DNA of 17,061 nt, taken from positions 1 to 17,061 of the forward strand of contig JBILFK010000024.1 of the NCBI GenBank assembly GCA_044351685.1, in the 5' to 3' direction. The notes below the pieces were generated by a model. The model did no database searches. It was given only the letters and a program-made list of their open reading frames with translations, and was not told the DNA's origin. Below are positions 1 to 6,246 of the stretch, piece by piece; the first letter of the stretch is position 1; every line of letters starts with the position of its first letter. Made by a program: the position numbers and the translations under genes. The DNA is from JALHRI01 sp044351685. GTDB taxonomy: Bacteria > Pseudomonadota > Alphaproteobacteria > Rickettsiales > UBA3002.

Positions 1-671
1 AGTTCCATATGCGCTTTGGGGAAGGTTCTATGCATGGTTTCCATGGCGTGTTGTAAGCGCTCGATCGCATGATTGCGCGCAACTGTTATCGCTACAGAAT
101 ATTCGGCCATTTGCTGTTCAAGCGCAGTTAGCCATAATGGGTCTGGCGCTTCATATTCCTTCAGCAGTTTTGTGCGTTCACGCATTGCTTGCTCATACGC
201 TGAAACGCGCGCTGCGTGACTGCTATCGAGCGTATACACCAACCTATCGAGCCAGCCGCGCCGCGCCGAATTGCCTTGCAGAAATAGCGTATCCATCTGC
301 GGTGTGAGCCATGCAATAGCAGTGAACTCTGTGAGCACATGCAGGCGCGGTTTTTTTTCGCCATCAATCTTGAGAATGCGGCGCGCAGTGAGCGCTTCCA
401 CATCGCGGCCGGTGCCTAGCCAATGCGTTTCATCATCATGGCAGATTTCGCCTGCCACCACCCAGCCTGCTTCACTGCCCAGCCTATCCATATCGTGAAT
501 GGCGGCATTACGCAGGCCACGCCCAGGCGAAAACAGCGAAATGGCTTCGAGTATATTGGTTTTACCCGCGCCATTCTGCCCCATCAGCACCACGGGCTTG
601 GGCGGCACATCCAACTTCAATGCTGAATAGTTACGAAAATTCTCAAGCGTGAGTGTGGTGAGTGCGTGCAT
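1..671 (-). CDS. recF: DNA replication/repair protein RecF (C-terminal part outside window)
   Basis: RecF is an SMC-like ATPase that, with RecO and RecR, loads RecA at single-strand gaps during repair of stalled forks in the cytoplasm. The visible 223 residues begin with a typical RecF N-terminus (LTLENFRNY) followed by a Walker A motif GQNGAGKT at residues 31-38 and the RecF-like stretch ISLFSPGRGLR just after it. Full RecF proteins are about 360-400 residues, so the Walker B and signature regions lie beyond the window start. The ATG at 669-671 is chosen because the family begins just before this strand and no better in-frame start lies upstream; its Shine-Dalgarno sequence is weak. It is the third gene of the dnaA-dnaN-recF series, 135 bases after dnaN. 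The identification is firm from Walker A, N-terminal pattern and neighbours. Confidence 0.95.
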   Translation of the reverse strand, partial: MHALTTLTLENFRNYSALKLDVPPKPVVLMGQNGAGKTNILEAISLFSPGRGLRNAAIHDMDRLGSEAGWVVAGEICHDDETHWLGTGRDVEALTARRILKIDGEKKPRLHVLTEFTAIAWLTPQMDTLFLQGNSARRGWLDRLVYTLDSSHAARVSAYEQAMRERTKLLKEYEAPDPLWLTALEQQMAEYSVAITVARNHAIERLQHAMETMHRTFPKAHME

Positions 672-687
672 AAACAAACATACATCA

Positions 688-805
688 GAAGGCGTCAGGA
701 TGGATGCAGCGCAAGGAAGATCGCGCGGAGCAAGGGAGTGTAGCAGCGCTACATGACCGATGCGAGCACGAATATGACGACGCGATACGCCATCATCACG
801 CCTTC
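688..805. repeat. Long imperfect palindrome in the dnaN-recF spacer
   Basis: The spacer between dnaN and recF folds on itself. The outer arms 688-703 and 790-805 match as an inverted repeat at 14 of 16 positions (GAAGGCGT perfect at the base). The tip is a perfect 6-bp stem, TGTAGC (739-744) and GCTACA (748-753), with a 3-base loop. The middle of the two arms matches only about half the time. Neither side is followed by a T-run, so it is not an ordinary intrinsic terminator. It could be a structured mRNA segment between dnaN and recF, a dispersed palindromic repeat element, or a DNA-level structure. Only one copy is seen in this window. Confidence 0.6.
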
Positions 806-806
806 A

Positions 807-1925
807 TCATACGCGCATGGGCATAATAACGTAGAGAGCGCCCACATCGGCGGGATCACGCACAATGGTCGGCGATGCCGAATCGGCAAACACAAACTGC
901 GCGGTTTCGCCTTCAATTTGCGCCATCATATCGAGCAAATAACGCGAATTGAAACCAATTTCCACAGGGTCAGCGCCATATGCTACCGATACTTCTTCAG
1001 TGGCGGTGCCTTGCTCGGTCGAGCTGGCTGAAAGCGTTAGTTTGCTTGGCGCCAGCGCCAGTTTAATGCCACGCGATTTTTCAGAGGTAATAACCGACAC
1101 ACGATCCACAGCCTGGCTGAACGCCTTGCCATCCACTTCCATGATTTTATCGTTCCCCACGGGAATCACGCGCTCGTAATCTGGGAAGGTGCCATCAATC
1201 AGTTTGGAAACCAGCACGGCATTGCCAAGCGTGAAACGGATTTTGCTTTCCGAAAGGGCAATTTCTACGTTATCGCCACCCTCTTCCACCAGCTTGTAAA
1301 GCTCGGCCACAGTTTTACGCGGAATAATCACACCGGGGATATTTTCAGCGCCTTCGGGCAATGCCACTTCCATACGCGCCAAACGGTGGCCATCGGTGGC
1401 AACTGCGCGCAGCACCGAAGCGCCCTGATTATTGGCGGCATGCAAATACACGCCGTTTAAGTAATAGCGGGTTTCTTCGGTGGAAATGGCAAAACGAGTT
1501 TTCTCGAGCAGCGCTTTGCATTCCGCCGAAGTAATCGCGAAGCTGTGCGCAAATTCGCCTTCTGCCATAACGGGGAAATCATCGACAGGTAGCGTGGCCA
1601 GCGAAAAGCGCGAAGAACCTGCGGTAATGGTTAGTTTTGCCGCATCCGCCGTTTTCACGAGCTGTACATTGGTACCATCGGGCAGCTTGCGCACGATTTC
1701 GTAGAACATATGTGCAGGCACGGTAATGCTGCCTTTTTCCTGCACTTCCGCTTTCACGCGCTCAACGATGGCGATATCCATATCGGTTGCGGTTAAGCTG
1801 AGAGAATCTTTGGTAGCGTCTAGTTTGACGTTCGCAAGAATGGGGATGGTTCCGCGGCGCTCGACCACCGACTGAATCGGCGAGAGTGCTTTCAACAGAA
1901 CTGTGCGTTCAATCACCAATTTCAT
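807..1925 (-). CDS. dnaN: DNA polymerase III beta subunit (sliding clamp)
   Basis: DnaN forms the ring-shaped dimer that tethers DNA polymerase III to DNA and serves as a landing platform for repair enzymes and for Hda-type inactivation of DnaA. The 372-residue product from this ATG matches the usual length of about 366-375. It starts MKLVIERTVLLKAL and has the VVERRGTIPILANV stretch near residue 20, the TDGHRLAR motif in the middle and the family ending MPMRV. The ATG at 1923-1925 is chosen because it gives the canonical N-terminus and has AAGGAG (1932-1937) six bases upstream. A second in-frame ATG at 1986-1988 adds 21 residues and also has a strong GGAGGA, so a longer form is possible. It follows dnaA after 187 bases and precedes recF. 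Confidence 0.97.
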   Translation of the reverse strand: MKLVIERTVLLKALSPIQSVVERRGTIPILANVKLDATKDSLSLTATDMDIAIVERVKAEVQEKGSITVPAHMFYEIVRKLPDGTNVQLVKTADAAKLTITAGSSRFSLATLPVDDFPVMAEGEFAHSFAITSAECKALLEKTRFAISTEETRYYLNGVYLHAANNQGASVLRAVATDGHRLARMEVALPEGAENIPGVIIPRKTVAELYKLVEEGGDNVEIALSESKIRFTLGNAVLVSKLIDGTFPDYERVIPVGNDKIMEVDGKAFSQAVDRVSVITSEKSRGIKLALAPSKLTLSASSTEQGTATEEVSVAYGADPVEIGFNSRYLLDMMAQIEGETAQFVFADSASPTIVRDPADVGALYVIMPMRV

Positions 1926-1999
1926 GGCTTGCTCCTTTTGTGTTGCCACGGAAGCAACGTCTTCCCGTTTGCGTGCAGCTTCAGACATATTCGTCCTCC
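1926..1999 (-). promoter_or_regulatory. Two ribosome binding sites in front of dnaN
   Basis: Reading on the minus strand, GGAGGA (1994-1999) lies five bases before ATG 1986-1988, and AAGGAG (1932-1937) lies six bases before ATG 1923-1925. The two starts are in the same frame. The stretch between them encodes 21 polar, charged residues (MSEAARKREDVASVATQKEQ then A) that are not part of the usual beta-clamp N-terminus. The downstream site probably makes the standard clamp; the upstream one would make an extended clamp. Confidence 0.6.
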
Positions 2000-2042
2000 G
2001 ATAATTTCTACATTGTGTGTAGCGAAAGCCGCCGCGCCTTCC

Positions 2043-2081
2043 AAGCGGATTCCGCGCTTATCCACAAGCGGCTAACCGCTT
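2043..2081. repeat. Paired AAGCGG/CCGCTT arms around the DnaA box
   Basis: AAGCGG occurs at 2043-2048 and again at 2066-2071, and its complement CCGCTT at 2076-2081. The second copy forms a perfect 6-bp stem with a CTAA loop (2066-2081). The first copy can pair imperfectly with CGCTT at 2055-2059 or perfectly with 2076-2081. The DnaA box at 2058-2066 lies between the arms and shares base 2066. No T-run follows on the minus strand, so a terminator is unlikely. Confidence 0.55.
2058..2066 (+). promoter_or_regulatory. Consensus DnaA box TTATCCACA
   Basis: A perfect 9-base match to the high-affinity DnaA box TTATCCACA lies in the 187-base dnaA-dnaN spacer. This is where many bacteria carry either oriC or a DnaA-responsive dnaN control region. 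I find no second perfect box in the spacer, so by itself it supports DnaA control of dnaN at least as well as a full origin. A GANTC sequence (2048-2052), the site methylated by CcrM in Alphaproteobacteria, lies ten bases away. Confidence 0.7.
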
Positions 2082-2112
2082 TGTAATGCAACACGTTATT
2101 TTTAGGCGCGAA

Positions 2113-3540
2113 TTATGCCTGACTTTGCAGCATGCGCATCAGCAGTTCGACATCATCGGCAAATTCTTTATCGCCTTTGGCCAACTCATCTATACGCTTT
2201 ACGGCGTGCATGACGGTGGTGTGATCTTTGCCACCAAACTTACGGCCAATTTCTGGTAGCGATTTGGTGGTAAGCTTCTTCGCCAAATACATGGCCACCT
2301 GACGCGGGCGTGCAATCGCCACGCTACGGCGCGCCGAGTGCATATCGGATACTTTAATGGCGTAATGTGCAGCCACTTTCTTTTGAATATCTTCAATCGT
2401 GATACGGCGATCATTCGCGCGTAAAATATCTTGCAACACTTCTTGTGTGCTTTCGAGCGTTACGGCTGTTCCTACCAGTGTGGCATGCGCAATCACGCGG
2501 TTAAGCGCACCTTCCAGCTCGCGTACGTTGCTGGTGATTTTGTGCGCCAGAAATTCCAGCACACGTGCGGGCACATGCACATGCGGCATTTTTTCGCATT
2601 TCGATTCAAGAATTCCAAGGCGAAGTTCGTAGCTGGTGGTGTGAATATCGGCAACCAAGCCCCAACCAAGGCGTGAACGAATGCGCTCTTCCATACCTTC
2701 AAGGTCGGCAGGTGAACGATCACCGCTGATAATCAACTGCTTGTTTTGATCAATCAATGCGTTGAACGTATGGAAGAATTCTTCCTGCGTGGAATCTTTG
2801 CCGCTGATGAATTGCACATCATCGATCATGAGCACATCGACGCTGCGGAAATATTCCTTAAAGCTCATGGTATCTTTGCTGCGCAGAGCGCGGATAAACA
2901 AATACATGAATTTTTCGGCGCTCAGATACACCACTTTGCGTGCCGGATCGGTGCGGCGAATATGCCATGCGATCGCGTGCATCAGGTGGGTTTTGCCAAG
3001 CCCAACGCCGCCATATAGAAACAGCGGGTTGCCACCTTGTACCACTTGCGAAGATTCCGCCACACGGCGCGCAGCAGCGTGAGCCAGCTCGTTTGGCTTG
3101 CCCACCACAAAATTTTCAAACGTATAACGCGGATCCAGCGGTGCAGAAATCGCATCGGGGTTAATCGGTTTATCTTCGTTGGCGGCAGCGCCCATCATCG
3201 CGGCCTCGAGGCCTGCGGCACTGGTCTGCTGCGGCATATTCTGCGTTACCATCACTGGCTCTGGTTTCACAAAAATATCCACCGAGTGAATCGTCTGGTC
3301 TTCCTGGCACCAGAAACGTAAAATCGTATCGGCATAGTGCGACAAAATCCACTCGCGCATGAAACGCGTTGGCACCGTGACCATTACCTGACCATTCTTC
3401 ACATCGGCCAAACGCAATGGCTGCAACCAGCTTTTAAAAATCGCTTCACCAAACATGGTACGCAGTTTTTCACGTACGCGATCCCACTTCGCGAGATGCT
3501 CTGGCTTACCATGATAAAAAGCGGTGGATTCGTTGTGCAT
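2113..3540 (-). CDS. dnaA: Chromosomal replication initiator DnaA
   Basis: DnaA binds DnaA boxes at oriC, opens the duplex in an ATP-dependent way and helps load the DnaB helicase. In this 475-residue protein, domain I covers about residues 15-90 (helicase/self interaction). A variable linker rich in Gln, Ala and Met follows to about 135. The AAA+ domain carries Walker A GGVGLGKT at 177-184 and Walker B VLMIDD at 236-241. The C-terminal DNA-binding domain has the family signature around 385-445, including GGKDHTTVMHA. The start is ATG 3538-3540, preceded by GGAG five bases away; a TTG six codons upstream keeps the frame open but has no ribosome binding site. Only 27 bases separate it from the rhodanese gene, so its promoter probably lies inside or before that gene. 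Confidence 0.98.
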   Translation of the reverse strand: MHNESTAFYHGKPEHLAKWDRVREKLRTMFGEAIFKSWLQPLRLADVKNGQVMVTVPTRFMREWILSHYADTILRFWCQEDQTIHSVDIFVKPEPVMVTQNMPQQTSAAGLEAAMMGAAANEDKPINPDAISAPLDPRYTFENFVVGKPNELAHAAARRVAESSQVVQGGNPLFLYGGVGLGKTHLMHAIAWHIRRTDPARKVVYLSAEKFMYLFIRALRSKDTMSFKEYFRSVDVLMIDDVQFISGKDSTQEEFFHTFNALIDQNKQLIISGDRSPADLEGMEERIRSRLGWGLVADIHTTSYELRLGILESKCEKMPHVHVPARVLEFLAHKITSNVRELEGALNRVIAHATLVGTAVTLESTQEVLQDILRANDRRITIEDIQKKVAAHYAIKVSDMHSARRSVAIARPRQVAMYLAKKLTTKSLPEIGRKFGGKDHTTVMHAVKRIDELAKGDKEFADDVELLMRMLQSQA

Positions 3541-3567
3541 GCGTACTCCAGTATTCAATCAAAAAAA

Positions 3568-4011
3568 TTAAACAAATTCCCAAGGCAAATTCGTTGCTTT
3601 CCAGCCACTTGCTTTGCCAGTATGCGACACTGCGCTTGGGTCACCTTCGAACCCGCCCGCGATATTATAACAGGTTTGATACCCCAACTCGGTTGCCATG
3701 GCGGCTGCTTGCGCCGAACGACCCCCGCTTTTGCATAGAAAATATACCGGCGCCGTGCGATCTGGAAGCATCGCCGCCAAATCATCAAGGAACCGAGGGT
3801 TCAGAAGATACCCCGGGAGAAGCTTCAATGAAAGCAGCTGCGCCTTTTTACCAATGCCAGCCAGCGCAGGAGCGCCAACGGATTGCCATTCTTCTGGCGT
3901 ACGTACATCGACCAACTGTGCCGAAGCATCGGCCGCGAGTGCATCCCACGCTTGTTGCGGATGAATATCACCTGCATACGGGAGCATTGATGCACATGGC
4001 AGTGGCGACAT
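3568..4011 (-). CDS. Single-domain rhodanese-like protein
   Basis: Rhodanese domains carry sulfur as a persulfide on one cysteine and pass it to acceptors such as cyanide, thiols or sulfur-carrier proteins. This 147-residue protein is one rhodanese domain. It has the VDVRTPEEW motif at about 34-42, and an active-site loop CKSGGRS at 93-99 with the catalytic Cys93 and the arginine typical of sulfurtransferases rather than phosphatases. The GYQTCYNIAGGFEG ending is also family-typical. No signal peptide or membrane segment is evident, so it is probably cytoplasmic. The start ATG 4009-4011 has only a weak GAG upstream; a second ATG eight codons later has none. It sits between rpsT and dnaA on the same strand. 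The natural sulfur acceptor cannot be read from sequence. Confidence 0.9.
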   Translation of the reverse strand: MSPLPCASMLPYAGDIHPQQAWDALAADASAQLVDVRTPEEWQSVGAPALAGIGKKAQLLSLKLLPGYLLNPRFLDDLAAMLPDRTAPVYFLCKSGGRSAQAAAMATELGYQTCYNIAGGFEGDPSAVSHTGKASGWKATNLPWEFV

Positions 4012-4130
4012 GCGGTAACTCTCACACTAAAATTTTACACGAGGCTATTACCCAAGAACTGGGCAACAGAAAAGGGATTTCGCCCACATGAGCGAAGACA
4101 CACACAAAGTTATAGCAAATTAAAAGTCGC

Positions 4131-4403
4131 TTACGCGGCCGCTTGTAGCGCCTTGATACGGTGGGCTAAACGGCTGATTTTGCGTGAAGCCGTACCGATT
4201 TTCAGTACGCCTTTTGTAACACCACGCATAATTTCAGGTTGAGCTTGCCGCAACGCTTGGCTGGCCACAGTCGCATCGCCACCTGCAATCGCTGATTCCA
4301 CTTTCTTAATGAAAGTGCGAACACGGCTGCGACGCGCGCGGTTTACCGCAGTGCGGGTCTCCGTTTGGCGAATACGCTTTTGCGCTGATTTATGATGAGC
4401 CAT
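4131..4403 (-). CDS. rpsT: 30S ribosomal protein S20
   Basis: S20 binds 16S rRNA early in assembly of the small ribosomal subunit. The product is 90 residues, a typical length, highly basic, and begins MAHHKSAQKRIRQTE, a clear S20 start. It also has the later TASRKISRLAHRIKAL segment of this family, and an alanine-rich end. The start ATG 4401-4403 is preceded by TTAGG with a short A-rich spacer. The order mutM, rpsT, dnaA on one strand is familiar in Alphaproteobacteria. A promoter-like sequence upstream would give a leader of roughly 85 bases, long enough for translational control, which is known for S20 in Escherichia coli but not shown here. The 119 bases between rpsT and the rhodanese gene hold no strong terminator that I can see. 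Confidence 0.97.
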   Translation of the reverse strand: MAHHKSAQKRIRQTETRTAVNRARRSRVRTFIKKVESAIAGGDATVASQALRQAQPEIMRGVTKGVLKIGTASRKISRLAHRIKALQAAA

Positions 4404-4494
4404 TTTTTACCTAACCATTAGTAAGTTTGATTGCTTCATTTTTGTTTTTAGTCCCACTGCGTATCTCGTTTAAAAGCTCGCACCGAGGAGCGGG

Positions 4495-4523
4495 AAACTA
4501 TCGATGCAGTTTGCCATCGTCAA
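4495..4523 (-). promoter_or_regulatory. Candidate sigma-70-type promoter for rpsT
   Basis: On the minus strand TTGACG (4518-4523) is followed after 17 bases by TAGTTT (4495-4500). The -35 matches the consensus at five of six positions; the -10 is weak (three of six). A start of transcription near 4488 would leave a leader of about 85 bases before rpsT. Because the rhodanese and dnaA genes follow on the same strand without clear terminators, this promoter may also serve them. Confidence 0.35.
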
Positions 4524-4581
4524 GCGCTTTGATGCAAAAAAATAAAAAGAATCGTGTTGACGCCTCTAAGCCGCAGTAATC

Positions 4582-5424
4582 CTAGTGTTTTTTACGCATC
4601 ACGCGCTGAGGTTGGCATTGCGGACAATGATACGTAGCACGCCCTGCCTGCACATGTTGCGAAATCGGTGATCCACAGGAAAAACAAGGCAAACCCTTGC
4701 GATTATAGACATTGAAGCGATGTTGAAAATAGCCTGTGGTGCCTTCTACCTGCAAATAATCACGCAGTGTCGAGCCGCCCGATGTAATTGCATCATTCAG
4801 CACGGCTTTAATCGATTCCACCAGTATTTCTGCCTTTTTTACAACTTTGTATGCCGGAGTATCCGGATGGATTCCGGCACGAAAAAGGCTCTCGCTTGCA
4901 TAAATATTTCCGACACCCACTACCAGCTGCTGATCCATGAGTGCGGGCTTAATCGGCATCTGTTTTTTAGCCAGCGCTTGCGCCAGATAATCCGCCGAAA
5001 AATTATCTGAAAGTGGCTCTGGTGCTAAATTAGCAAGAAGTGGGTGGGTTGCTTCTTCCGCCGCATCAAACATCAACATGGCACCAAAGCGGCGCGGGTC
5101 GTGATAGACAATCAGCGTACCATCATGCAGCTGCCACACCACATGATCGTGCGTGCGACGGTTATACCCTTTTGCTTCAAACCGGAAACTGCCCGACATG
5201 CCTAAATGCGCTAAAATTCTGGTGTTCTCGCCAATATCGAACAGCAGATATTTCGCCCGCCTGCGAATATCGTGAATCACCTTGCCGCGACACTGTTTGT
5301 CGATACCTTCGGTAATCGGCCAGCGTAGATCGGGGCGATACAGCGTAATCTTTTCGATGGTTTTACCGAGGCTGCGGCTGATTAAGCCACGGCGTACAGT
5401 TTCAACTTCGGGTAATTCTGGCAT
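4582..5424 (-). CDS. mutM: Formamidopyrimidine-DNA glycosylase (Fpg/MutM)
   Basis: MutM removes oxidised purines such as 8-oxoguanine and formamidopyrimidines from DNA and cleaves the resulting abasic site. The 280-residue protein starts with PELPEVETVRRGL after Met, giving the catalytic Pro2 and Glu3. It keeps the catalytic-lysine region RRRAKYLLFD, HLGMSG, DPRRFG, the helix-two-turn-helix VGVGNIYASESLFRAG and the GGSTLRDY segment. It ends with a C-terminal zinc finger of form CX2C-X16-CX2C (CFSC ... CPQC). The start ATG 5422-5424 is fixed by the need for Pro at position 2, although the frame stays open upstream into ubiE. It diverges from ubiE with 63 bases between start codons and lies upstream of rpsT. 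Confidence 0.97.
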   Translation of the reverse strand: MPELPEVETVRRGLISRSLGKTIEKITLYRPDLRWPITEGIDKQCRGKVIHDIRRRAKYLLFDIGENTRILAHLGMSGSFRFEAKGYNRRTHDHVVWQLHDGTLIVYHDPRRFGAMLMFDAAEEATHPLLANLAPEPLSDNFSADYLAQALAKKQMPIKPALMDQQLVVGVGNIYASESLFRAGIHPDTPAYKVVKKAEILVESIKAVLNDAITSGGSTLRDYLQVEGTTGYFQHRFNVYNRKGLPCFSCGSPISQHVQAGRATYHCPQCQPQRVMRKKH

Positions 5425-5434
5425 GGATGCTCGC

Positions 5435-5462
5435 TTGTGATTCGCAATTTTATTCGTTAAAA
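5435..5462 (+). promoter_or_regulatory. Weak promoter candidate for the ubiE operon
   Basis: In the 63-base divergent mutM-ubiE spacer, TTGTGA (5435-5440) and TTAAAA (5457-5462) are 16 bases apart on the plus strand, which would leave a leader of about 19 bases before ubiE. The match is modest, but the spacer must hold the start of the plus-strand unit, because no same-strand gene precedes ubiE here. Confidence 0.25.
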
Positions 5463-5487
5463 GCGCGGGTATCATTACGGGAAACCC

Positions 5488-6246
5488 ATGCAAGATACCA
5501 GCACAGAGAATCATAAAACCGCCGATTTTGGCTTCGAACGCGTGGCGTGGGAAGCAAAACAGCAAAAAGTACGCGGCGTATTTGAATCGGTTGCTAGCCG
5601 CTATGACATCATGAACGATGTAATGAGCGCAGGCATGCACCGTTTATGGAAAAATCGCTTCGTTTCCAAAATCCATGCGCCTGCCAATGCGATGATTCTC
5701 GATATTGCCGGTGGCACGGCCGATATTGCCCTGCGCATTAAAAAACGCACGGGCCTACCAGTATTAGTAAGCGATATTAATCACGCCATGCTCAAGGCCG
5801 GGCAGGCACGCATGCTGGATATCGGTGAATCGAAAAAATTACGCTGGCTATGCGCCAATGCAGAAGCGTTGCCATTGGCCGATAGCAGCGTCGATGTGAT
5901 TACCATAGCATTTGGGTTGCGTAACGTGACAGATATCGATAAAGCGCTACGCGAAGCACACCGCGTGCTGAAGCCCGGCGGGCATTTTTTATGCCTGGAA
6001 TTTTCGCCGATTGAATCGGGGCTGATGCAAAAACTGTACGATACCTATTCGTTCCATATCATTCCGCGCATGGGCGCGATGATCGCAGGCGATAAGGCCA
6101 GTTATCAATATCTGGTAGAATCGATTCGCATGTTCCCGAATGCCAAAGCGCTTGAAATGCGCATGCAATCTGCCGGTTTCAACCGCACGCGCTACGAACA
6201 TTTATCCGCAGGTGTGGTGGCCATTCACGAAGGTTGGCGTATCTGA
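5488..6246 (+). CDS. ubiE: Ubiquinone/menaquinone C-methyltransferase UbiE
   Basis: UbiE is a SAM-dependent methyltransferase that methylates the ring of demethylated quinone precursors in ubiquinone (and, where present, menaquinone) synthesis, at the inner face of the membrane. The 252-residue product has DFGFERV at 13-19 and the first UbiE/COQ5 signature YDIMNDVMSAGMHRLWK at 39-55. It also has the SAM-binding LDIAGGTADI at 71-80, and the second signature RVLKPGGHFLCLEFS at 159-173. Length is normal. The start ATG has a weak purine stretch upstream. It is the first gene of the plus-strand unit, and its TGA overlaps the ubiB ATG by one base, which implies translational coupling. In this class the quinone is usually ubiquinone. 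Confidence 0.97.
   Translation: MQDTSTENHKTADFGFERVAWEAKQQKVRGVFESVASRYDIMNDVMSAGMHRLWKNRFVSKIHAPANAMILDIAGGTADIALRIKKRTGLPVLVSDINHAMLKAGQARMLDIGESKKLRWLCANAEALPLADSSVDVITIAFGLRNVTDIDKALREAHRVLKPGGHFLCLEFSPIESGLMQKLYDTYSFHIIPRMGAMIAGDKASYQYLVESIRMFPNAKALEMRMQSAGFNRTRYEHLSAGVVAIHEGWRI

Noticed and set aside
753..1031. Open frame of 92 codons on the plus strand starting in the dnaN-recF palindrome
   Set aside because: It mostly overlaps dnaN on the other strand and has no ribosome binding site or recognisable domain.
4054..4066. CCCAAGAACTGGG in the rpsT-rhodanese spacer as a terminator
   Set aside because: The stem is only four base pairs and no T-run follows on the minus strand.
3594..4091. 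Open frame of 165 codons on the plus strand opposite the rhodanese gene
   Set aside because: It is a shadow of the minus-strand rhodanese gene, with no recognisable domain, and its composition is what the complementary frame of a coding gene gives.
2048..5445. GANTC sites in several spacers near dnaA as a sign of CcrM cell-cycle control
   Set aside because: Three sites in the spacers are close to chance expectation, so no enrichment can be claimed, although a single site beside the DnaA box is noted above.
5425..5640. 72-residue N-terminal extension of MutM reaching into ubiE
   Set aside because: MutM needs Pro at position 2 as the catalytic nucleophile, so translation must start at the ATG ending at 5424; the upstream frame is only incidentally open.
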